From assembly GCA_002323775.1 (NCBI GenBank), contig DCPV01000124.1, forward strand, positions 1,336 through 12,583: a stretch of 11,248 nt of DNA. Direction: 5' to 3'. This DNA is from Firmicutes bacterium UBA1535 (lineage in GTDB: Bacteria; Bacillota; Clostridia; Tissierellales; Sedimentibacteraceae). The translations under genes were made by a program, and so were the position numbers. Under the pieces are notes generated by a model, which had not been told where the DNA came from, searched no databases, and worked only from the letters and a program-made list of their open reading frames with translations. Below are positions 6,785 to 11,248 of the stretch, piece after piece (position 1 is the first letter of the stretch; each line of letters opens with the position of its first letter).

Positions 6785-7145
6785 GATTTCCTCCTTCGAT
6801 GCTTTTAATTAGCATACTTATAATTTCTTCATCTTCATATCCTATATTTCTCATCCCATTTATGAAGTTTAGCAGTAATTCCTTTGCCATGTCAGAGCGA
6901 ATACTATTTATTCTTTCTTGCGATTCTGTAACAAAGGTGCCTAGTCCTCTTTTCGTAAAGACTATATCTTCATTTTCCAGCTCTTTATACACTCTTGCAA
7001 CTGTATTTAGATTAAGTCCTATTTCGTTTGCAAAATCTCTTGTTGATGGCATTTTATCGCCTGGATTAAGTTTTTTTGTAACTAAGTCTTGCTTAATCCT
7101 GTTTACAACCTGGATGTATATAGGGATGTTGTTATCAAAATCCAT
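6777..7145 (-). CDS. GntR-family regulator, YtrA subfamily
   Basis: This 122-residue transcription factor is made of a winged helix-turn-helix and a short C-terminal helical dimerisation part. It lacks a large effector domain. The GntR motif covers about 8-73: IYIQVVNRIKQDLV, GDKMPSTRDFANEIGLN, NTVARVYKELE and FTKRGLGTFV. These short regulators typically repress their own ABC transporter operon, and here it is the first gene of such an operon, overlapping the ATPase gene by 8 nt. GGAAGG (7158-7153) lies 7 nt before the ATG. Its promoter contains two palindromes that could be its operators. The inducing signal is not visible. Confidence 0.94.
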   Translation of the reverse strand: MDFDNNIPIYIQVVNRIKQDLVTKKLNPGDKMPSTRDFANEIGLNLNTVARVYKELENEDIVFTKRGLGTFVTESQERINSIRSDMAKELLLNFINGMRNIGYEDEEIISMLIKSIEGGNHE

Positions 7146-7212
7146 ATTAATTCCTTCCTTTCTGTGTTTTTTTTAAATACATTATTAACACTAAAATTAG
7201 ATTTACGTATAT

Positions 7213-7248
7213 CTATGTCATAGCACAATAGTACACCATAATATTATG
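7213..7248. promoter_or_regulatory. Candidate YtrA-type operators
   Basis: CATAATATTATG (7237-7248) is a perfect 12-bp palindrome filling the -35/-10 spacer. CTATGtCATAG (7213-7223) is an 11-bp palindrome over the predicted start point. The positions fit steric repression by the GntR-type regulator encoded first in the operon. Neither is the AGTGTA-N13-TACACT arrangement I recall for Bacillus YtrA. Confidence 0.5.
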
Positions 7249-7256
7249 TTTGTCAA
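7228..7256 (-). promoter_or_regulatory. Promoter of the gntR-ABC operon
   Basis: TTGACA (7256-7251), a 17-nt spacer and TACTAT (7233-7228) lie on the minus strand. The start point would be near 7221, giving a leader of about 75 nt. Two palindromes overlap this promoter. Confidence 0.8.
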
Positions 7257-7379
7257 TAGTTTTTTAAAAAATATTTAAAAAATTTTTTGATAGTTATTAT
7301 TTGTGATTTTTTCAATAGTTATAAAAGTACATCTTCATTATTATATTAGAAGCTCAGTAAAATTTATAAGAATTATAAT

Positions 7380-7426
7380 AAAAAAATAGGCTATACAATT
7401 AACTTTTAAAATTAATTATATAACCT
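7380..7426 (-). terminator. Intrinsic terminator of the DUF47 gene
   Basis: On the minus strand, 7426-7412 (AGGUUAUAUAAUUAA) pairs along all 15 positions with 7402-7388 through two G-U wobbles, around a 9-nt loop. A seven-U run (7386-7380) follows. On the plus strand the two wobbles become C-A mismatches, so the signal is specific to the minus strand. It separates the DUF47 gene from the gntR operon. The rest of 7257-7379 is A/T runs with no recognised feature. Confidence 0.82.
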
Positions 7427-7438
7427 AAATCTATAACA

Positions 7439-8056
7439 TTATGAGTTTTTCATTACTATTCCTTCAATAGAATTTGCAATATGTTCGCTTGTGTCGCAGC
7501 ATTTTTCAGCACGGTTAAATATCTCACGCCATTTCATGATTTCTATTGCATCGTTTGATGTTGCAAATAGAGTTTTAACAGAGCTCATATAAATTTTGTC
7601 TGCTTCCTCCTCTAAACGGTTTACAGCTATTATTAAGTCAGTTATTTTATTTGATCTACGGAAATGGGCAAATTCTGCAAATATGTCCTTAATAGCTATA
7701 CAGCATTTTTCTATAACTTCTGTAAATAAGAAAATCTCTTTTCTAAGTGAAGTTATATTGTACATATACATTGTAATTATAACATCTTCTATATAATCAG
7801 TCAAATCATCAAGTTTCTCTGTTATTTCAAGTATATCCTCACGCTCTATAGGTGTTATAAATTCTTTAGCCAGTCTCTCTACTATTTCATATTTTGCATT
7901 ATCAGCGGCATTTTCAATTACATGTATTTCCTTTACTCTTTCTTCTAATGATTTGCTATTAAAGTTTTCTAAAGTTTTATGAAGCATCTGTGCAGCTTGA
8001 TGTGAATAATTTGCCATCTTTTCAAAGCTTGCAAAGAAATTAAAATTATTAGCCAT
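7439..8056 (-). CDS. DUF47 family PhoU-like accessory protein of the phosphate permease
   Basis: This 205-residue all-helical cytoplasmic protein is of the PhoU-related DUF47 family, which is commonly encoded beside PiT permeases and thought to modulate them. It has the two metal-binding-type repeats of PhoU folds: E48-x3-D52 in VIENAADNAKYE and E149-x3-D153 in RLEEEADKIY. It also has the family's C-terminal WREIFNRAEKCCDTSEHIAN (176-195). The start at 8056 (MANNFNFFASFE) is chosen over an in-frame TTG at 8110, which has GGA directly against it, and over an ATG at 8065 with only 2 nt after AGGA. An AAAGGA lies 11 nt before 8056. The gene follows the permease by 140 nt on the same strand. No clear promoter is seen in the gap, so co-transcription is likely. 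Confidence 0.9.
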   Translation of the reverse strand: MANNFNFFASFEKMANYSHQAAQMLHKTLENFNSKSLEERVKEIHVIENAADNAKYEIVERLAKEFITPIEREDILEITEKLDDLTDYIEDVIITMYMYNITSLRKEIFLFTEVIEKCCIAIKDIFAEFAHFRRSNKITDLIIAVNRLEEEADKIYMSSVKTLFATSNDAIEIMKWREIFNRAEKCCDTSEHIANSIEGIVMKNS

Positions 8057-8196
8057 ATTAATCATATTCCTTTCTATATTGTGTTTGTCAATCTTTGATT
8101 GGAATTTCAATCCTTTAATTGATACACTATAATCTTTAATTTTACTAAAATTGTTTTTAATATTTTAATTTATAATCGTAATTTAGAATTAATATG

Positions 8197-9249
8197 TTAA
8201 AATATCATCATAAATAGCTTGGCCATAAAATAGGATATCAAGCCACATCCCGGAAAGGTCAATACCCAGGCGTAAATCATCTCTCTTACGACGCCCCAAT
8301 TTACAGATGAAAGTCTTTTTGCTGCACCTACACCCATGATAGAGGTTGTCTTAGTATGTGTTGTACTTACCGGAATTCCTGTGAGCGACGATAATAAAAG
8401 ACATCCAGCGGCAGCTAAGTCTGCTGCAAATCCTTGGTATGTTTCAAGCTTAACCATGTCCATACCAACAGCTTTTATAATTCGATAGCCTCCAATTGAA
8501 GTTCCAAGTCCCATTACAGCAGAGCAAAGTATCATTAACCAAATTGGAATGTCGAAGCTCGTAACATTAGCTTGTCCTTTTGCTAAGAAAACTCCAAGCA
8601 TAAAAACTCCCATAAATTTTTGTCCATCTTGTGCTCCGTGCATAAACGCCATGGCAGCTCCACCCGCTACCTGAGCATTTTTAAAGAAAGAAGTCGTCCT
8701 TCTTCTGTCTATGCTTTTACATATAAACTCTATGGTCTTTACAGAAATCCAACCTGCACCAAAACCTAAACCTGTTGATAATACAAGACCGTAGATAACT
8801 TTAATCCATGCTGCTCCATTTATACCACTAAGGCCACTATGTAAAGCTATTGCTGCTCCTGATACACCAGCTATCAAGGCATGACTTTCGCTTGTTGGTA
8901 TTCCAAAGAGTGATGCACCGGTTGCCCATACAACTATTGCGAATAATGCAGCACATAGCGCTATCAAAGCCTCGGTAGGATTACCTCCAAAATCAACCAT
9001 GTTGTATATAGTCTCAGCAACAGTTTTGTTTACTAAAGTCATAACAAGAACGCCAAGAAAATTAAATAGTGCTGCCATAAAAACTGCTGCCTTAGGACTT
9101 ATAGAACGTGTAGAAACACAGGTTGCTATAGCATTTGGAGCATCTGTCCAACCATTGACAAGTATTACACCAAGGGTTAATACAACAGTAATTAATAATG
9201 CCGGGTTGCTAATCATTTGACTTAAAAATTCTGATAACGAAATAGTCAT
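8197..9249 (-). CDS. PiT family inorganic phosphate permease
   Basis: This 350-residue polytopic membrane protein probably takes up phosphate by cation symport. Two PiT signature repeats are visible: NGWTDAPNAIAT (32-43) near the N-terminus and GAQDGQKFMGV (205-215) in the second half. They are accompanied by GIPTSESHAL (116-125) and GIPVSTTHTKTTSIMGVG (291-308). Length and inverted-repeat layout fit small bacterial PiT proteins. The relatives that carry sulfate are the main alternative, but the DUF47 gene next door favours phosphate. AGGA (9263-9260) lies 10 nt before the ATG. The 5' untranslated region carries a stable GC-rich hairpin. The gene is divergent from oligoendopeptidase F. Confidence 0.93.
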   Translation of the reverse strand: MTISLSEFLSQMISNPALLITVVLTLGVILVNGWTDAPNAIATCVSTRSISPKAAVFMAALFNFLGVLVMTLVNKTVAETIYNMVDFGGNPTEALIALCAALFAIVVWATGASLFGIPTSESHALIAGVSGAAIALHSGLSGINGAAWIKVIYGLVLSTGLGFGAGWISVKTIEFICKSIDRRRTTSFFKNAQVAGGAAMAFMHGAQDGQKFMGVFMLGVFLAKGQANVTSFDIPIWLMILCSAVMGLGTSIGGYRIIKAVGMDMVKLETYQGFAADLAAAGCLLLSSLTGIPVSTTHTKTTSIMGVGAAKRLSSVNWGVVREMIYAWVLTFPGCGLISYFMAKLFMMIF

Positions 9250-9284
9250 TAAATAACTTTCCTTTCTTAAAAGTAAAATTGCAT

Positions 9285-9306
9285 AGGGCGAAGTTTGCTT
9301 CGCCCT
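9285..9306 (-). promoter_or_regulatory. GC-rich hairpin at the 5' end of the phosphate-permease mRNA
   Basis: AGGGCGAAG (9306-9298) pairs perfectly with CUUCGCCCU (9293-9285) around a CAAA tetraloop. It begins about 6 nt after the predicted start point and stands out in very A+T-rich surroundings. It is followed by AUGCAAUUUUACUUUU rather than a clean U-tract, so it is not a good terminator. It could stabilise the mRNA or bind a regulator. Confidence 0.7.
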
Positions 9307-9318
9307 TTATACTTATAT

Positions 9319-9347
9319 ATGATAACATTATTGAAAAGCCTAATCAA
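9319..9347 (-). promoter_or_regulatory. Promoter of the phosphate-permease gene
   Basis: TTGATT (9347-9342), a 17-nt spacer and TATCAT (9324-9319) lie on the minus strand, with TGt just before the -10 (extended -10). The start point would be near 9312. Confidence 0.65.
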
Positions 9348-9386
9348 GACTTTTTTTGTAAAGTTTAATTTAATTTTAACTAATTA

Positions 9387-9401
9387 TGAAAACGTTTAGC
9401 G
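9387..9401. promoter_or_regulatory. Possible CcpA (cre-like) site
   Basis: TGAAAACGTTTAGCG has a perfect left cre half (TGAAAaCG) and a central AAACGTTT palindrome, but its right half departs from TTTCA. It lies in the divergent region, about 40 bp upstream of the permease -35 and about 50 bp upstream of the pepF -35. This is a sequence match only. Confidence 0.3.
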
Positions 9402-9451
9402 TTAAAAAAACTTAATTTATTCATTTATAACTAAATTTTGTAATCTTTATA

Positions 9452-9480
9452 TGGACTAAATAAGTTAAAAGTATTATAAT
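9452..9480 (+). promoter_or_regulatory. Promoter of the oligoendopeptidase gene
   Basis: TGGACT (9452-9457; four of six consensus bases), a 17-nt spacer and a perfect TATAAT (9475-9480). The start point would be near 9487, leaving a leader of about 35 nt. Confidence 0.68.
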
Positions 9481-9521
9481 TTTGTTGTGAGAAATTTATA
9501 ATAATTTATTTGGAGGAAAAA

Positions 9522-11248
9522 ATGTCAAAAGCAACGATTAAAAAAAGAAGTGAAGTGGAATTAAAAAACACATGGGCAACAGAGGATTTGTATGTAAATG
9601 ACGATGCTTGGAAAGCTGATGTTGAGATTGCTAAAAAAATGATAGATAATATTGCAAGCTATCAAGGAAGATTGTCGGAATCATCTGATACATTGCTAGC
9701 ATTTTTAAAAGCAAATGAAGAAATATCTATAAAATTTGACAGAATCGGAAACTATGCTCAGCGTAAATTTGATGAAGACACAAAAAATACAATATATCAA
9801 GATTTAGAAAATCAGCTTAGAAGCCTATATGTTAGTGTTGGAAAAGCAACAGCATTTGAAGTTCCAGAAATTACAGCTATGTCAGATGAAACCTTAAACA
9901 AATTTTTAGATGAAAAAGAAGAATTAAGAATTTATAAAAGATATTTTAATGAAATAAGAAGAAAAAGAGAGCATACATTATCACAAAGTGAAGAAAAACT
10001 ACTAGCAGCTGCTAGAGACTTGGCATCAGCACCATCATCAATTATGGCAATGTTTAGAAATGCAGATTTAGAGTTTCCGGATATAACCGGAGAGGATGGA
10101 AACCCTGCTAAGCTTACTGCCGGAACATACATAACTTTCCTTGAGAGCAAAGATAGAAGGGTTAGAGAAGATGCGTTCATGACTTTATATCATACTCTTG
10201 AAAAATTTAAAAATACTGCTGGTACAGCATATTCTTCACATATCAAGCAGCAAATGTTCTATGCCAATGCAAGAAAATACAACTCAACGCTGGAAGCAGC
10301 TTTAGACAATACAGATGTTCCGGTTGCTGTATATAAAAATCTTATTAAAGCTGTGCATGATAATATGCACTATATGCACAAGTATGTACAATTGCGTAAA
10401 AAGCTTTTGAAGCTTGATGAACTTCATATGTATGATTTGTATACTTCTGTAGTTGAGGGCTCGGATCAAAAGCTTACATTTGAGGAGGCTAAAACTATTG
10501 TAATGGAAGCTGTAGCTCCTCTTGGCAAAGAGTATCAGGCTATATTAAAAGAAGGCTTTGAAAATAGATGGATAGATGTTTATGAGAATGAGGGCAAGAG
10601 AAGCGGTGCTTATTCAGCAGGTTCAAAGGTTCATCCATATGTTTTATTAAACCATAAGGAAACTCTTGACAGTGCATTTACATTAGCACATGAGATGGGA
10701 CACGCAATTCACTCATATTTATCAAACAGAACACAGCCTGATATATACGCACACTATAAGATTTTCGTAGCAGAGGTTGCTTCTACATTCAATGAAGCTT
10801 TGTTGATGCAGTACTTACTTGGAAAAACAGAGAATAAGCTTGAAAGAGCAAGTTTGATTAATTATTTCTTAGAGCAGTTTAGAGGTACTGTGTTTAGACA
10901 AACAATGTTTGCTGAATTTGAAATGCTGACAAATGAAATGGCAGAGCAAGGAAAGAGTTTAACAGCAGAATCATTAAGCAAATTATATTATGACTTAAAC
11001 GTTAAGTATTTTGGAGATGATATAGTTGTTGACAAAGAAATAGCAATGGAGTGGGCTAGAATACCTCATTTCTTCTATAATTTCTATGTATATCAATATT
11101 CTACAGGATTCTCAGCAGCTATGGCATTGTCTAAGAAAGTATTAGACGAAGGAGAGCCGGCAGTTAAGAATTACTTGAAATTCTTAAGCGGTGGTAGTTC
11201 AGCATCTCCAATAGACTTGTTGAAAATAGCAGGAGTAGATATGGCAAG
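9522..11248 (+). CDS. pepF: Oligoendopeptidase F (M3B zinc metallopeptidase), 3' end outside window
   Basis: About 575 codons are present and the frame is open to the window end. The family is usually about 600 residues, so only a short C-terminal piece should be missing. This cytoplasmic enzyme cleaves short peptides. An N-terminal helical domain covers about 1-190, and the M3 catalytic domain occupies the rest. The zinc site is H390-E391-M-G-H394 with E418 in FVAEVASTFNE as third ligand. The conserved substrate-side segment FYNFYVYQYSTG is at 518-529. GGAGG (9512-9516) lies 5 nt before the ATG. No signal peptide is seen. The gene has its own promoter and is divergent from the phosphate permease, with no obvious functional link. 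Confidence 0.95.
   Translation, partial: MSKATIKKRSEVELKNTWATEDLYVNDDAWKADVEIAKKMIDNIASYQGRLSESSDTLLAFLKANEEISIKFDRIGNYAQRKFDEDTKNTIYQDLENQLRSLYVSVGKATAFEVPEITAMSDETLNKFLDEKEELRIYKRYFNEIRRKREHTLSQSEEKLLAAARDLASAPSSIMAMFRNADLEFPDITGEDGNPAKLTAGTYITFLESKDRRVREDAFMTLYHTLEKFKNTAGTAYSSHIKQQMFYANARKYNSTLEAALDNTDVPVAVYKNLIKAVHDNMHYMHKYVQLRKKLLKLDELHMYDLYTSVVEGSDQKLTFEEAKTIVMEAVAPLGKEYQAILKEGFENRWIDVYENEGKRSGAYSAGSKVHPYVLLNHKETLDSAFTLAHEMGHAIHSYLSNRTQPDIYAHYKIFVAEVASTFNEALLMQYLLGKTENKLERASLINYFLEQFRGTVFRQTMFAEFEMLTNEMAEQGKSLTAESLSKLYYDLNVKYFGDDIVVDKEIAMEWARIPHFFYNFYVYQYSTGFSAAMALSKKVLDEGEPAVKNYLKFLSGGSSASPIDLLKIAGVDMA

Noticed and set aside
6799..7176. Plus-strand open frame of 125 codons opposite the gntR-type gene
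   Set aside because: The opposite strand encodes a canonical GntR winged helix; this frame has no recognisable domain and no good start.
7257..7379. Long A/T runs and two TCAATAGTT copies (7253-7261 and 7312-7320) upstream of the gntR promoter
   Set aside because: The first copy overlaps the -35, and the other lies in simple A/T sequence. With two short copies only, chance cannot be excluded.
8057..8110. N-terminal extension of the DUF47 protein from a TTG at 8110
   Set aside because: The upstream GGA directly abuts the TTG, and the added residues are not family-like; the start at 8056 has a plausible ribosome binding site and the expected N-terminus.
9932..10180. Minus-strand open frame of 82 codons inside pepF
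   Set aside because: It is antisense to an uninterrupted oligoendopeptidase F reading frame and lacks a ribosome binding site.
1..11248. CRISPR arrays, tRNA or rRNA genes, insertion sequences and phage genes
   Set aside because: No regularly spaced repeats, cloverleaf tRNA motifs, rRNA segments, transposase or integrase motifs were found on either strand by reading.

Overview
The window is a low-GC stretch of a Bacillota chromosome. It is most likely from a motile anaerobic member of class Clostridia. The reasons are strong A+T bias, GGAGG-type ribosome binding sites, a Bacillus/Clostridium-type SigD (sigma-28) promoter, a ZTP riboswitch, a DUF1836 regulator, a YtrA-type GntR regulator and oligoendopeptidase F. 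No species can be named from the sequence. There is no insertion sequence, phage gene, CRISPR array, tRNA or rRNA.

Layout. Positions 1-164 (minus) hold a complete regulatory leader: a near-consensus promoter, a ZTP (pfl-type) riboswitch aptamer and an overlapping intrinsic terminator. Its target gene lies off the left edge. Divergently, a SigD promoter drives a 655-residue chemoreceptor (374-2341), followed by a small CPHC thioredoxin-like protein (2495-2752) and a bidirectional terminator. A DUF1836 regulator (2858-3394, minus, TTG start) is divergent from a radical SAM protein with a SPASM-like C-terminus (3667-5109). Each of the two has its own good sigma-A promoter, and a repeated TAGACT element sits at the regulator's promoter. 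Next on the minus strand is a compact operon, gntR - ABC ATPase - ABC-2 permease (7145 down to 5292), with overlapping genes and palindromes at the promoter. Then come a DUF47 PhoU-like protein (7439-8056) and a PiT-family phosphate permease (8197-9249), also minus. At the right edge, oligoendopeptidase F (9522 to beyond the window end) runs on the plus strand, divergent from the phosphate permease.

How the parts work together. These are mostly small independent housekeeping or adaptive units. They cover purine/one-carbon sensing (riboswitch), chemotaxis, thiol redox chemistry, a radical SAM enzyme of unknown substrate beside a probable regulator, a self-regulated ABC exporter probably linked to envelope stress, phosphate uptake with its accessory protein, and peptide degradation. 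The least explained unit is the DUF1836/radical SAM divergon. The clearest items that a gene-only annotation would miss are the riboswitch, the SigD promoter, the regulator-promoter palindromes and a GC-rich hairpin at the start of the phosphate-permease mRNA.
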